Of a stretch of 64,000 nucleotides of DNA, positions 43,882-55,239 are shown piece after piece (position 1 is the first letter of the stretch; every line of letters begins with the position of its first letter). The stretch covers positions 1,240,001-1,304,000 of the forward strand of contig JAIXYZ010000013.1 of NCBI GenBank assembly GCA_027489955.1. The letters run 5' to 3'. The stretch is from Hyphomicrobiales bacterium. GTDB lineage: Bacteria; Pseudomonadota; Alphaproteobacteria; Rhizobiales; Beijerinckiaceae. The notes under the pieces were generated by a model. That model saw nothing but the letters and a program-made list of their open reading frames with translations, ran no database searches and was not told where the DNA came from. A program made the translations under genes and the position numbers.

Positions 43882-43986
43882 AGCAGCCCGCCCGTCGAAA
43901 CCCGTCCGGGCGCTCTTGTTTCCCTGAAATCGATCTGTTAGACCCCGCTCGCTTTCGGAACGGACCCCGCGTCCTTCCCCCGGCAA

Positions 43987-44071
43987 GCGGCCATGGCGGA
44001 ACTGGTAGACGCGCTAGCTTGAGGTGCTAGTCCCGAGAGGGGTGGAGGTTCGAGTCCTCTTGGCCGCACCA
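43987..44071 (+). tRNA. tRNA-Leu (anticodon GAG), CCA encoded
   Basis: Acceptor stem GCGGCCA...TGGCCGC closes around positions 43987 and 44067; the anticodon stem CTAGC-TTGAGGT-GCTAG gives GAG. A long variable arm (CCCGAGAGGGG) marks a class II tRNA, as for Leu. The T arm is GGAGGTTCGAGTCCTC. Discriminator A at 44068 is followed by CCA in the genome. Anticodon GAG reads CUU and CUC. Confidence 0.97.
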
Positions 44072-44110
44072 TCGATCTGATCCGATACGAAGTCGGTCCG
44101 ATCCAGGATG

Positions 44111-44155
44111 AAAAAAGCACGGCGGCACGAAGGTTCACCCTTCCGCCGCCGCTTT
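44111..44155 (-). terminator. Terminator of the HWE histidine kinase gene (minus strand)
   Basis: On the minus strand AAAGCGGCGGCGG-AAGGG, loop, CCTTC-GTGCCGCCG-TGC then TTTTTT (44116-44111). An imperfect long stem with a six-T run, 26 bp past the kinase stop. It also lies 40-80 bp after tRNA-Leu and may serve the other strand weakly. Confidence 0.7.
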
Positions 44156-44180
44156 CATGTGTGGCACCTGCCGACGGGCG

Positions 44181-45173
44181 TCAGGCCTGCTGCGGAAACA
44201 CCACGCGGGTCGTCAGCCCGTTATCGGTCCGGAATTCCAGCTGCCCGCCCAGGGTGCGCGCGAACCCTTGCAGGATGCGCATGCCGAGGCTCTTGGAAGC
44301 CGACGGGTCGAACCCGTCCGGCAGGCCCGGCCCGTCGTCGCTGACGGCGAGCGCGTAATTGTCCCCGTCCCGGCCCAGCTTCACCGTGATCAGGCCGTCC
44401 TCGCGGTCGCGCAGGGCATGCTTGAGCGAGTTGGTGATCGCCTCCACGACGATGAGCGAGAGGGTGATGATGCGCTCCGGCGGCAGGGCAGCATCCACCA
44501 CGTCCACGCGGCACCGCGCCTTCGACCCGCCGCTGCGGACCAGATCGTCGCAGATGTCCTGGATGAAGCTGCCCAGCGGCGCGTCGAGGCGCTCGGGATC
44601 GTACAGGCGCCGGTGAATCCGCGACATCGTCTCCAGGCGCAGCCTCGCCTCGTCCATGGCCGCCACCGCCTCGCGGTTGTGGGCGAGCTTGCGCGACTGG
44701 AGGCTCAGCAGGCTGGCGACGAAGGCGAGGTTGTTAGCGACCCTGTGCTGCAGCTCGGCAAACAGCGTCTTCTGGCGGTCCAGAAGCGATGCGGTCACGG
44801 CCTGCTCCCGCTTCAGCTTCTCGAGCGCCCGCGTCATCTGGTCGATGATGACGATGTCCACGACCATGATCGCGACGAAAAAGGCCAGCGCGACGATCGT
44901 GGTATGGCTGAGGCCGAAGCTGTTGAACGGCGGGATGAAAAAGTACCACGCGGCGAGCGTCGACAGCGTCGCACAGAGGATTCCCGGCCCCAGGCCGCCC
45001 AAAAACGCGGTGACGAGCACGGCCGGGAAGAAGGTAAGGAAGGGAAAGCCATCGGGCAGCCCGTCGCCGACGACGATGCGCAGGCCCAGGGCCGCGGCAA
45101 AAAGTGCGACAGCCAGCAGATAGCCGACCAGCTTGTCGCGCCTGACCATGGACGCGGCGGAGAGAGGTGACAT
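44181..45173 (-). CDS. Membrane sensor histidine kinase with DUF4118 domain (HisKA_2/HWE type)
   Basis: A 330-residue kinase. Four closely packed transmembrane helices (about 15-120) form a KdpD-like DUF4118 sensor. The phosphoacceptor domain has the HisKA_2 pattern ELQHRVANNLAFVASLLSLQ, with His in QHR. The HATPase_c shows VVEAITNSLKHAL (N box), SDDGPGLPDGFDPS (G1) and SLGMRILQGFARTLGGQ (G2). The ATG at 45173 is used; TTG at 45200 and ATG at 45149 are alternatives. Cognate regulator not adjacent. The LOV kinase lies 106 bp upstream on the same strand. Confidence 0.9.
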   Translation of the reverse strand: MSPLSAASMVRRDKLVGYLLAVALFAAALGLRIVVGDGLPDGFPFLTFFPAVLVTAFLGGLGPGILCATLSTLAAWYFFIPPFNSFGLSHTTIVALAFFVAIMVVDIVIIDQMTRALEKLKREQAVTASLLDRQKTLFAELQHRVANNLAFVASLLSLQSRKLAHNREAVAAMDEARLRLETMSRIHRRLYDPERLDAPLGSFIQDICDDLVRSGGSKARCRVDVVDAALPPERIITLSLIVVEAITNSLKHALRDREDGLITVKLGRDGDNYALAVSDDGPGLPDGFDPSASKSLGMRILQGFARTLGGQLEFRTDNGLTTRVVFPQQA

Positions 45174-45279
45174 GAGCGACCGGCGGTTCCTGTACGTCAA
45201 CTAGGTGACGGAGACTCGGACCGTCAATCCTCAACCATAGGGAGCAACCGGAACGCGGCTGCGTCAAAAGACGCAGGGC

Positions 45280-46920
<1,641 letters not shown>

Positions 46921-47163
46921 GGGAAGCTAACCGCCGTTTCCCGCCCGCGTTCCGGTTCAGCAAGCGAGCCGCCACGATCTCGCGATTACGTGATCGGCGC
47001 CATGTCCGAAGACAGGTTCGTCCGTCATGGTGCCGACACGGTCCGCGAAACCTCGCCACAAAAGCCGTGACAAGGGCTCTCGCGGCGTTGCAACGTCCGC
47101 GCGGAACGACCTAGAAGAGACGGCGTTTTTCCCCTCCGCACGACAGCCCGGACCGGACGATCC

Positions 47164-48576
47164 ATGGCCGAAGCCGACGACAGGACGGCCGCGCCCGAAG
47201 GCGCGGAGATCGCCTTCCGCGAACCGGAGGGAGAGGTTTCGCGCGCCTTCGTGGAGCACGCGGAGGACCTGATCGCCGCCGGCGACGCGGCTGGCCTGCG
47301 GGACCTGGCCGCCGGATTGCACGAAGCGGATATGGGCGCGCTGATCGAGGCGCTCGGCGCGGCGGACAGGCCCCGCTTCGTGGCGCTGATGGGCGAAGAC
47401 TTCGACTTCGCCGCCCTCACCGAGATCGACGACGCCGTCCGCGAGGAGCTGCTGGAGCAGATCCCCAACGACGCGCTCGCCGAAGGTGTCCGCGAACTCG
47501 ATTCCGACGACGCGGTCTACATCCTGGAAGACCTCGACGAGGCCGATAAGGCGGAGGTGCTGGAGCGCCTTCCGGCGCTCGAGCGCCTCGTCCTGCAGCG
47601 CAGCCTCGACTATCCGGAGGATTCGGTCGGTCGCCTGATGCAGACCGAGCTGATCGCGGTGCCCCCGTTCTGGAGCGTCGGCCAGACCATCGACTACATG
47701 CGCGAGACGCCGGACCTGCCCGAGACGTTCTACGAGATCTTCGTCATCGATCCGGGCCACAAGCTGGTGGGTTCGGTGCCGCTGGACGCGCTCCTGCGCA
47801 GCAAGCGCCCGGTGAAGATCGGCGACATCCTCGTGGAGGACCGCCACCGCATCCGCGTCACGCAGGACCAGGAGGACGCTGCCCGCGTCTTCCAGCGCTA
47901 CAACCTCGTCTCGGCGCCGGTCGTGGACGAGACCGAGCGCCTCGTCGGCGTGCTCATGGTCGACGACGTGGTCGACGTCATCGACGAGGAAGCCGACGAG
48001 GACCTGAAGGCGCTCGGCGGCGTCGCCAGCGACGAGGAACTGTCGGACTCCGTCCTGGACATCGTGAAGAGCCGTTTTCCCTGGCTCCTGGCGAACCTGT
48101 TCACCGCCCTCATCTCGGCCAGCGTCATCAACATGTTCGACGGCGCCATCGAGAAGCTGGTGGCGCTCGCGGTCGTGATGCCCGTCATCGCCTCCATGGG
48201 CGGCAATGCCGGCACGCAGACGATGACTGTGGCGGTGCGCGCCATCGCCACCCGCGAGCTGACGCGCTCCAATTCCTGGCGGGTCGTGCGCCGCGAGATG
48301 ACCGTCGGCCTCATCAACGGGCTGGTCTTCGCCCTGATCCTCGGCGTCCTCGCGGCGACCTTCTTCCGCCTCGCGGACCTCGGCCTCGTCGTCGCGCTCG
48401 CGATGACGACTGTCCTGCTGGCGGCCGGCCTTGGCGGCATCGTCATCCCGCTTGTCCTGAACCGCATGGGCGCGGACCCCGCGGTGGCGTCGGGGCCCTT
48501 CGTCACCACCATCACGGATGTGATCAGCTTCCTGTCGGTCCTCGGCATTGCGACATTGTGGCTCGGGCTATCGTAA
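47164..48576 (+). CDS. mgtE: Magnesium transporter MgtE
   Basis: Gated Mg2+ channel. The product is 470 residues. N-terminal MgtE_N superhelical domain (about 35-145), CBS pair (about 150-275, LMQTELIAVPPFWSVGQTID, and VSAPVVDETERLVGVLMVDD), a plug helix, then five transmembrane helices including the pore motif PVIASMGGNAGTQTMTVAVR. Normal length. Mg2+ binding to the cytosolic domains closes the pore. The 243-bp upstream region shows no recognisable Mg2+ riboswitch. The GH25 lipoprotein gene begins 25 bp later. Confidence 0.95.
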   Translation: MAEADDRTAAPEGAEIAFREPEGEVSRAFVEHAEDLIAAGDAAGLRDLAAGLHEADMGALIEALGAADRPRFVALMGEDFDFAALTEIDDAVREELLEQIPNDALAEGVRELDSDDAVYILEDLDEADKAEVLERLPALERLVLQRSLDYPEDSVGRLMQTELIAVPPFWSVGQTIDYMRETPDLPETFYEIFVIDPGHKLVGSVPLDALLRSKRPVKIGDILVEDRHRIRVTQDQEDAARVFQRYNLVSAPVVDETERLVGVLMVDDVVDVIDEEADEDLKALGGVASDEELSDSVLDIVKSRFPWLLANLFTALISASVINMFDGAIEKLVALAVVMPVIASMGGNAGTQTMTVAVRAIATRELTRSNSWRVVRREMTVGLINGLVFALILGVLAATFFRLADLGLVVALAMTTVLLAAGLGGIVIPLVLNRMGADPAVASGPFVTTITDVISFLSVLGIATLWLGLS

Positions 48577-48601
48577 ACCGAAGCTCAACGATTTCGGTCG
48601 A

Positions 48602-49447
48602 ATGGTCGCTGTCATGGTCGCGTCCCATTCCCCTCGCCCGCGCCTGATCGCGCGCGCCCTGCTGTGCCTCGCCGTCGCGGCGATGGCCGGCTGCTCCGCC
48701 GTACCCAACCGCTATCCGCTGAAAGGCGACGCCAAGCCCCATACGGGCGTGGCGAGCGCCCACAGCCTGCCTGTGCACGGCATCGACGTCTCGAAATGGC
48801 AGCGGGAGATCGACTGGAACGCGGTTCGCGCGGCCGGCACCCGCTTCGCCTTCATCAAGGCGACCGAGGGCGGCGACCATGCCGACGAGCGCTTCCTGAC
48901 GAACTGGGTCGGCGCGGCCCGCGCCGGCGTGCCGCGCGGGGCCTATCACTTCGTGTTCTGGTGTCGCCCGGCCCACGAGCAGGCCGAATGGTTCCGCCGC
49001 ACGGTTCCCGCGGACCCGACCGCCCTGCCCCCCGTACTGGACGTGGAATGGAATGGCCATTCGCGCAACTGCCCGAAGAAGGTGCCGCGCGCGCAGGCGC
49101 TGGAGATGATCCGCACCATGCTCGCCGAGATGGAGGCCCATACCGGCAAGCGCCCGATCATCTACACGGACATCACCTTCCACCAGGAAATCCTGGAGGG
49201 CGAGTTCGAGGACTATCCGTTCTGGATCCGCAGCGTCGCAGCCGAACCGCACGAGCGCTATAACGGCCGCCCCAACTGGATGTTCTGGCAGTACACCACG
49301 ACCGGCCGCGTGCCCGGCATCGTCGGCGACGTGGACCGCAACGCGTTCTACGGGTCCGAGCAGGACTGGCAGAGCTTCGTGTCCACCAATTGCGATCCGC
49401 GCATCCGCCATCACCTGGAGCGCCGCGGTCTCTGCACCGGCAAGTAG
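48602..49447 (+). CDS. Glycoside hydrolase family 25 lysozyme-like lipoprotein
   Basis: A 281-residue peptidoglycan hydrolase. The signal sequence ends in a lipobox AMAGC (about residue 30), so it is a lipoprotein in the envelope. The GH25 domain starts HGIDVSKWQREIDWNAVRAA, with the catalytic acids expected in DVS and in VLDVEWNGH, and has FAFIKATEGG, RAGVPRGAYHFVFW and MFWQYTTTGRVPGI. Starts at 48602 or 48614 both give a signal peptide. Cotranscription with mgtE is possible. Confidence 0.92.
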   Translation: MVAVMVASHSPRPRLIARALLCLAVAAMAGCSAVPNRYPLKGDAKPHTGVASAHSLPVHGIDVSKWQREIDWNAVRAAGTRFAFIKATEGGDHADERFLTNWVGAARAGVPRGAYHFVFWCRPAHEQAEWFRRTVPADPTALPPVLDVEWNGHSRNCPKKVPRAQALEMIRTMLAEMEAHTGKRPIIYTDITFHQEILEGEFEDYPFWIRSVAAEPHERYNGRPNWMFWQYTTTGRVPGIVGDVDRNAFYGSEQDWQSFVSTNCDPRIRHHLERRGLCTGK

Positions 49448-49450
49448 CAG

Positions 49451-49471
49451 CCGGGAGCCCGTGGCTCCCGG
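49451..49471. terminator. Bidirectional hairpin between convergent genes
   Basis: CCGGGAGCC-CGT-GGCTCCCGG, a perfect 9-bp stem with a 3-nt loop, filling the whole gap between the stops of the GH25 and acyltransferase genes. No U-run, so it may act as a transcription or RNase block rather than a classic terminator. Confidence 0.6.
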
Positions 49472-50602
49472 TCAGCCCCTGATCCGCGCCAGCAAGGCCT
49501 TCGCCCGCGCCCGCCCGCGCCACGCGGCCAGCACGGCGGCTTTCGCCGCAAGCGTCCGCCAGGCCGGCTCCTGCGCCGAGGTCGGCGCGACGAAGGTGGC
49601 GACGCGCTCCCGCTCCAGCCACTCGCCCATCAGCCTGTGGGTCTCGTCGGCGCAGGAATCCACCCGGGCGTAGCGGCCTTCCAGCACCTGGCACAGGAGA
49701 TGGTGGTCCAGCACGACGCCGGGACCGAGGACCGATTCGCGCTCATCGTAGGCACTCTTGAACGCGAAGATCGCGCCCGGGACCACGAAGTTGAAGTTGG
49801 CGGCCGCGGCCCTGTCCTCGACGGTCAGGATATCCAGGTGGACGATGTCGCCGCCGTAGCGGAAGACCTCGCGGGCGAACGCTGCCGTGTCCGGGCGCGA
49901 GGCCAGGGCGGTGCCGAGTTCGCCCTTCCAGCCGCTGGCCTCAAGGGTGAGGAACGCCTCGAACACCTCCGCCGCGTCCGGTTCGCCCGCTCCCGGCAGC
50001 GTCCGCGCGACGACCGTGCCGAGCTTGTCGGCGTGCTTGATGCGGCCCTCGACGTTCCGGCGGCGCTTGCGCGAATAGCGTTCGCGGTAGGCCTTCGGCG
50101 TGAGGCGGCTTTCGATCGCCGGCCGTTCATGCGCGGCGATCTCCGTGGCCGCGATGCCGGCCGCGTTCCAGCCCGCCTCCACCGCCGGCCGTCCCTCATG
50201 GGTGGACGGCAGCAGCGGCAGGACGAGCTGGCGCACGCCGTTGCGATGGAGCGCGGCGTTCATCGCCGCCCAGGCCTCGGGCGCGCAGGACCGGTCGAGC
50301 AGGGGCATCCCCGACGTGACGAACGGGTTCCACAACCCCGTCCAGAGCCCGAGGCCCGGAAGCCCGCCGCGCGCGCGCGGCAGCGGCAGGACCGGCAGCA
50401 GGCCGACGAGGCGTCCTTCCGCCCGGGCGGTGACGATGCGCAGGTCGCGATGGCCCGGCAGGTGCGCGTGACAGGCGCCCACGAAGCTGTGGTCGTAGAA
50501 CGGGTTCGGCTCGACCGAGCGCTCCAGCAGGTCGCGCCATTCGGCCCGACCGTCCTTGAGAAGCGTGCCCGGATGCTCCCAGGCGGTCGCGATCGCGCTC
50601 AT
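49472..50602 (-). CDS. FemAB-like/BioF2-type GNAT acyltransferase
   Basis: A 376-residue protein of the acetyltransferase family related to CelD/BcsL and FemAB. Features are NPFYDHSFVGACHAHLPGH, LRIVTARAEGRLVGLLPVLP, the RYSRKRRRNVEGRIKHADKL basic segment, LEASGWKGELGTALASRPDT, and GAIFAFKSAYDERESVLGPG. Often linked to exopolysaccharide or cell-wall clusters. It is coupled to the flippase gene by an ATGA overlap. Likely transfers an acyl group during envelope glycan assembly; substrate unknown. Confidence 0.87.
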   Translation of the reverse strand: MSAIATAWEHPGTLLKDGRAEWRDLLERSVEPNPFYDHSFVGACHAHLPGHRDLRIVTARAEGRLVGLLPVLPLPRARGGLPGLGLWTGLWNPFVTSGMPLLDRSCAPEAWAAMNAALHRNGVRQLVLPLLPSTHEGRPAVEAGWNAAGIAATEIAAHERPAIESRLTPKAYRERYSRKRRRNVEGRIKHADKLGTVVARTLPGAGEPDAAEVFEAFLTLEASGWKGELGTALASRPDTAAFAREVFRYGGDIVHLDILTVEDRAAAANFNFVVPGAIFAFKSAYDERESVLGPGVVLDHHLLCQVLEGRYARVDSCADETHRLMGEWLERERVATFVAPTSAQEPAWRTLAAKAAVLAAWRGRARAKALLARIRG

Positions 50603-51942
50603 GCCCGCGTCCGCAGGCTGGCGCGGGCCCCGACGGCGAGCAGCACCGTGGTGACCGCGAGCGCCGCGGTCGCCGCGATGGCCGCACCCATCGTCCCGTA
50701 GGCCGGAACGAGGAGCAGCGCTCCGGCGATGCTGGCGGCAAGGCCCGCCGCCTGGGCGAGGAAGGCCAGCCTCTCCCGGCCCAGCATGACGAGAAGGTCG
50801 TCGGCGGGTCCCACGGCGGCGCGGATCGCATAGCCGGCGGCGAGGATTGCGACGGCCAGGGCCCCGTCGGCGAAGCCCGGCCCGAAGAGGGAGAGGATCG
50901 CCGGCGCGGCCAGCGAGACGAGGACCGCGCCCGCCAGCGTTGGCCAGAACGTGACCAGCGCGGCCTTGCGCGCATAGGCCCTCAGTTCGGCCGCGTCGCC
51001 GCGCTCGCCGAGGCGGGAGAAGCGGTGGGCGGCCATCGCGCCGATCGCGTATTCGACGAAGCCGAGCAGCGCGGCCACCCGCGTGGCGGCGAAGTAGATT
51101 GCGACGGTCGAGGCCGGCGCGAGCGCGCCGACGATCAGGACGTCGGCATAGGAGCGCAGCATCTGCGCGCCGTCCGCGAGGAACACCGTCAGCGCCGACC
51201 GGAACCACACGCGGCGCTCCCGGGCGGGCACGACCGGCGGCGCCTGCATCGCGCGGCGCACCAGCGCGTGCTGGATGGCGGTGGCGCACAAGGTCGCCGC
51301 CAGCGCCGCAGCCATGGCCGTCGTGGCGTCGGCCGCCGCGCCAAGCACCATCGCGCCGCCGGCGAAGACCAGCAGCGCCGCCTGGCGCAGGATGTAGGGC
51401 GGCACGAGGGCGAGCCGGACCCAGCCATGGGCGCGGGCATAGCCTTCCAGCAGGTCCTGATAGGCGAAGACCGGCACGCAGGCCGCCGCGAGCACGAACG
51501 GGGCCAGCCCTCCCTCCGGAGGATCGAGCCACACGGCCAGGGCGCCGCTCATCGCCACGACCGTTCCGGCAAGGGCGACCACCGCCGTGCTGTCACGCAG
51601 GAAGCCTGCCCGCAAAGCAGCAGCCTCCCGCTCGGCATAGACGGGCAGGAAGCGCACCGCCGCCTGGCTGAAGCCGAGGCAGGCCGAGAAGCCTCCGACG
51701 GCCACCAGCACCCAGGCCAGCGCGAACACGCCGTACTGCTCGGCCCCGATCAGCCGGGCGAGCCCGATCTGCAGGACATAGCCGATGCCTGCCGCGGCGA
51801 CGCGGACCAGGAAGCCGGAAACCGCGCCCCCGGCGAGGAGGCGGCGCAGCCGCGCGGCCAGGGCCGGCGTCGTCCCGGCTGAACCTGCTTCGGCACCGGC
51901 GCCGGGCGTGTCGTTCGTCGCATGCATGAGTGCGCGGACCAT
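50599..51942 (-). CDS. Lipopolysaccharide/oligosaccharide flippase (Wzx/MOP superfamily)
   Basis: A 447-residue integral membrane protein with about 12-14 helices. N-terminal VSGFLVRVAAAGIGYVLQIG and LARLIGAEQYGVFALAWVLV is the Polysacc_synt signature. Other landmarks are the GFSQAAVRFLPVY loop and VEYAIGAMAAHRFSRLGERG. Expected to flip lipid-linked glycan units to the periplasm. Start MVRALMHATN at 51942, or ATG at 51927. Coupled to the acyltransferase. No glycosyltransferase or polymerase gene is adjacent, so the system lies in part elsewhere. Confidence 0.88.
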   Translation of the reverse strand: MVRALMHATNDTPGAGAEAGSAGTTPALAARLRRLLAGGAVSGFLVRVAAAGIGYVLQIGLARLIGAEQYGVFALAWVLVAVGGFSACLGFSQAAVRFLPVYAEREAAALRAGFLRDSTAVVALAGTVVAMSGALAVWLDPPEGGLAPFVLAAACVPVFAYQDLLEGYARAHGWVRLALVPPYILRQAALLVFAGGAMVLGAAADATTAMAAALAATLCATAIQHALVRRAMQAPPVVPARERRVWFRSALTVFLADGAQMLRSYADVLIVGALAPASTVAIYFAATRVAALLGFVEYAIGAMAAHRFSRLGERGDAAELRAYARKAALVTFWPTLAGAVLVSLAAPAILSLFGPGFADGALAVAILAAGYAIRAAVGPADDLLVMLGRERLAFLAQAAGLAASIAGALLLVPAYGTMGAAIAATAALAVTTVLLAVGARASLRTRA

Positions 51943-52094
51943 AGCTCCGTCGGCTTAATGGCGCGCTAAGGCCCCGGCCGTCCGTCGTGCTGGCCCATGC
52001 CATCGGCACAAAGGCGCACCGAAGCCGCCGCTGACAGCGCACCGCCGTGCGCCTATACAGTCACCGACTGGGACGATCGCTCAGGAGCCAGACG

Positions 52095-53270
52095 ATGCTC
52101 GCCAACGCCCCCCGCTTCCTCGACTTCGACCTCGGGGATACCGCCGACGCCATCCGGGACACCGTGCGCGGCTTCGCGCAGGAGCGCATCGCGCCGCGCG
52201 CCGAAGAAATCGATCGGTCCAACCTCTTCCCCCGCGATCTCTGGCCGGAAATGGGCGCCCTCGGGCTGCACGGCATCACGGTCGAGGAGGAGTATGGCGG
52301 CACGGGCCTGGGCTATCTCGAGCACTGCATCGCGGTGGAGGAGGTGTCGCGGGCCTCGGCCTCCGTCGGCCTGTCCTACGGCGCCCATTCCAATCTCTGC
52401 ATCAACCAGCTCCGGCGGAACGGCACGGAAGCGCAGAAGCGCAGATACCTGCCGGGCCTCATTTCCGGCGAGCATGTGGGCGCGCTCGCCATGTCCGAGC
52501 CCGGATCGGGCTCCGACGTGGTCTCGATGCGCACCCGCGCCGAGAAGAAGGGCGATCGCTACGTCCTCAACGGCAACAAGATGTGGATCACCAACGGCCC
52601 GGTCGCCGAGACGCTGGTCGTCTACGCCAAGACCGACCCGGCAGCCGGCCCCAAGGGCATCACCGCCTTCATCATCGAAAAGGGCATGAAGGGCTTCTCC
52701 ACCGCGCAGAAGCTGGACAAGCTCGGCATGCGCGGCTCCGACACGTGCGAGCTCGTCTTCGAGGACTGCGAGGTCCCCGAAGAGAACGTTCTCGGCGAGG
52801 TCGGCAAGGGCGTGCGGGTGCTGATGTCCGGGCTGGACTACGAGCGCGTCGTGCTCGCCGCCGGCCCGCTCGGCATCATGCAGGCCTGCATGGACGTCGT
52901 GCTGCCCTACATCCACGAGCGCAAGCAGTTCGGCCAGCCGATCGGCGAATTCCAACTCGTCCAGGGCAAGATCGCGGACATGTATGTCGGGATGAATGCC
53001 TGCAAGGCTTACGTCTACGCCGTCGCCAAGGCCTGCGACCGGGGCGAGACCACGCGCGAGGACGCCGCCGGCGCGATCCTCTACTCCGCCGAGAAGGCGA
53101 CGAAGCTGGCGTTGGACGCCATCCAGCTCCTGGGCGGCAACGGCTACATCAACGAATATCCGACAGGCCGCCTGCTGCGCGATGCCAAGCTCTACGAGAT
53201 CGGCGCGGGCACGAGCGAAATCCGGCGCATGCTGATCGGCCGCGAGCTGTTCGCCAAGACCGGAGCCTAG
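52095..53270 (+). CDS. ivd: Isovaleryl-CoA dehydrogenase
   Basis: Flavoprotein that oxidises isovaleryl-CoA to 3-methylcrotonyl-CoA, the step before MCC in leucine catabolism. The product is 391 residues. Acyl-CoA dehydrogenase signatures are [53 protein letters not shown], and MWITNGP. The catalytic glutamate in [20 protein letters not shown] is at the IVD-specific helix position, which separates it from short-chain dehydrogenases. The C-terminal end is [16 protein letters not shown]. The ATG at 52095 has AGGAG 11 bp upstream. mccA/mccB lie 10-18 kb away. Confidence 0.93.
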   Translation: MLANAPRFLDFDLGDTADAIRDTVRGFAQERIAPRAEEIDRSNLFPRDLWPEMGALGLHGITVEEEYGGTGLGYLEHCIAVEEVSRASASVGLSYGAHSNLCINQLRRNGTEAQKRRYLPGLISGEHVGALAMSEPGSGSDVVSMRTRAEKKGDRYVLNGNKMWITNGPVAETLVVYAKTDPAAGPKGITAFIIEKGMKGFSTAQKLDKLGMRGSDTCELVFEDCEVPEENVLGEVGKGVRVLMSGLDYERVVLAAGPLGIMQACMDVVLPYIHERKQFGQPIGEFQLVQGKIADMYVGMNACKAYVYAVAKACDRGETTREDAAGAILYSAEKATKLALDAIQLLGGNGYINEYPTGRLLRDAKLYEIGAGTSEIRRMLIGRELFAKTGA

Positions 53271-53417
53271 GCGGCCGCGCGCAACGACGCCCACGCGCCT
53301 GAGCCCGGCAGGTCCGCGACCTTGAAAGCCTGCCGGTGGGGAACGCGGCGGCGGCGCGCCGCGTTGCAGCATCGGCGCGTTCGCGCCAATCTCCCGCCCG
53401 CTTGAGAGGACGATTGC

Positions 53418-54269
53418 ATGCGCGCACCCCTTCTGGCCGCCACGCTCATGGCCGCGATGCTGGTCGGGTCCGCCCTGCCCGCCCAGGCCCAGCGCCGCAA
53501 GGAGTGCGGACCGGGACCGTCCTTCACCGAATGGCTGGAGCGCACCAAGGCCGAAGCCGCCGCCAAGGGCATATCCCGCCGCACGATCGCGGCCACGCTG
53601 GACGGCCTGACCTACGACGCGAAGGTGATCTCGCTCGATCGCGGCCAGCGCAAGGCGTTCGGCCTGACCTTCGAGCAGTTCATCAGGAACCGCGTGTCGA
53701 GCGGCCGCGTCGCAAAGGGCCGGCAGATGCTCCGGACCCATGCGGCGACTCTCGCCCGCGTCGAGCAGCGCTTCGGCGTGCCGAAGGAGCTCGTGGTGAC
53801 GCTCTGGGGGATGGAGACCGATTACGGCGTGGTGACAGGCAAGCTGCCCGTCATCCGCTCGCTCGCCACCCTGACCTACGATTGCCGCCGGTCGGACTTC
53901 TTCCGGCCGCACCTGTTCGCCGCGCTGGAACTCGTCGACCGGGGCGACCTCACCCTCGACGAGATGTACGGCGCATGGGCGGGAGAGCTGGGCCAGACCC
54001 AGTTCCTGCCCGGCAACCACGTGAAGTATGCGGTCGACTTCGACGGCGACGGCCGCCGCGACCTCGTGCGCTCCGTGCCCGACGTGCTGGCCTCGACGGC
54101 GAACCTGCTGGCCTCCAGCGGCTGGAAGCGCGGCCAGCCCTACGAGGAAGGCACGGAGAATTTCGAGGTCCTGCGGGAATGGAACCGCAGCCTCGTCTAC
54201 CGCCAGGCTATCGTCTATTTCGCCAGCCTGCTGGCCGGCGGCGAGCCGATACGCCCCGCCGCGCGCTGA
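53418..54269 (+). CDS. Lytic murein transglycosylase (MltB/SLT_2 family)
   Basis: A 283-residue periplasmic enzyme that cleaves peptidoglycan with formation of 1,6-anhydromuramic acid. The signal peptide ends near AQAQ (about residue 24). SLT_2 core: KGISRRTIAATLDGLTYDAK, VPKELVVTLWGMETDYGVVT (catalytic Glu), TLTYDCRRSDFFRPHLFAAL and GELGQTQFLPGN. The C-terminal PG_binding_1 domain found in many MltB proteins is absent, so this is the minimal form. Confidence 0.93.
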   Translation: MRAPLLAATLMAAMLVGSALPAQAQRRKECGPGPSFTEWLERTKAEAAAKGISRRTIAATLDGLTYDAKVISLDRGQRKAFGLTFEQFIRNRVSSGRVAKGRQMLRTHAATLARVEQRFGVPKELVVTLWGMETDYGVVTGKLPVIRSLATLTYDCRRSDFFRPHLFAALELVDRGDLTLDEMYGAWAGELGQTQFLPGNHVKYAVDFDGDGRRDLVRSVPDVLASTANLLASSGWKRGQPYEEGTENFEVLREWNRSLVYRQAIVYFASLLAGGEPIRPAAR

Positions 54270-54349
54270 ACGTAGCGGAATGGCCCCCTTGCCACGGGCC
54301 CGCCGCGTCCTAGACTGAACGTATCCCCCACCCGACGAGGAGACGAGCC

Positions 54350-55186
54350 ATGAAGCCAATGGCGGTTCATGCCCATGGAGCGGACATCCCCGTGATCGGC
54401 CTCGGGACCTGGCCGATGAAGGGACAGGACTGCGTCGATGCCGTCTCCCACGCGCTCAAGGTCGGCTATCGCCATCTCGACACGGCCGCCATGTACGGCA
54501 ACGAGACGGAGGTCGGGCGCGGCCTGCGGCAGTCGGGCGTCCGCCGGGAGGATGTCTTTCTCACCACCAAGGTCTGGTGGACCGACATTGCCGAGGGGTG
54601 TCTCCAGCGCTCGGCGGAGGCGAGCCTGCGCGCGCTTTCGGTCGCCTATGCCGATCTCGTGCTGATCCACTGGCCGAACGGGGACATTCCGCTGGCCGAA
54701 TCGATCCGTGCCCTGTGCGCGGTGAAGAAGCATGGCCTCGCCCGGCATATCGGCGTCGCGAACTTCCCGGCCGCGATGCTGCGGGAGGCCGTCGATCTCG
54801 CCTCGGAGCCGCTGGTGGCGAACCAGTGCGAGTACCATCCCCGGCTCGACCAGACGGCGGTGCTGGAGGCGGTGCGCGGGTTCAACTCCGCCTTCGTGTC
54901 CTATTCGCCCCTGGGCCGCGGCGACCTGCTGCGCGATCCGGTCGTCACCGGCATCGCGGAACGGCTCGGGCGCACCCCGGCGCAGATCGTCCTGCGCTGG
55001 CACATCCAGCAGCCGCGCGTCTGCGCGATCCCGAAATCGGCCGATCCGACGCGGATCGAGGAGAACTTCCAGGTCTTCGACTTCGCGCTTGCCGAGGAGG
55101 ACATGGCCGCCCTTTCGGGCCTTGCCCGCCCGGATGGCCGGCTGATCGATCCCGAATGGTCGCCCGCCTGGGACAGGGCCGCCTGA
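54350..55186 (+). CDS. Aldo/keto reductase
   Basis: A 278-residue TIM-barrel AKR. The catalytic tetrad is visible: Asp and Tyr in YRHLDTAAMYGNE, Lys in LTTKVWW, and His in LIHWPNG. NADPH-binding region AIPKSADPTRIEENFQVFDF is typical. Probably a 2,5-diketo-gluconate reductase-type or general carbonyl reductase; substrate not readable. 80 bp after the transglycosylase gene, with its own GGAG site. Confidence 0.93.
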   Translation: MKPMAVHAHGADIPVIGLGTWPMKGQDCVDAVSHALKVGYRHLDTAAMYGNETEVGRGLRQSGVRREDVFLTTKVWWTDIAEGCLQRSAEASLRALSVAYADLVLIHWPNGDIPLAESIRALCAVKKHGLARHIGVANFPAAMLREAVDLASEPLVANQCEYHPRLDQTAVLEAVRGFNSAFVSYSPLGRGDLLRDPVVTGIAERLGRTPAQIVLRWHIQQPRVCAIPKSADPTRIEENFQVFDFALAEEDMAALSGLARPDGRLIDPEWSPAWDRAA

Positions 55187-55239
55187 TCGGCAAGGGTTCC
55201 GCAAGGCGGCCGTGCTAGAGTGGCGCACGGAGGCCGTCC

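Noticed and set aside
53305-53336. CCGGCAGG/CCTGCCGG hairpin after ivd
   Set aside because: Eight-base stem with a 16-base loop and no U-run; too weak to call a terminator.
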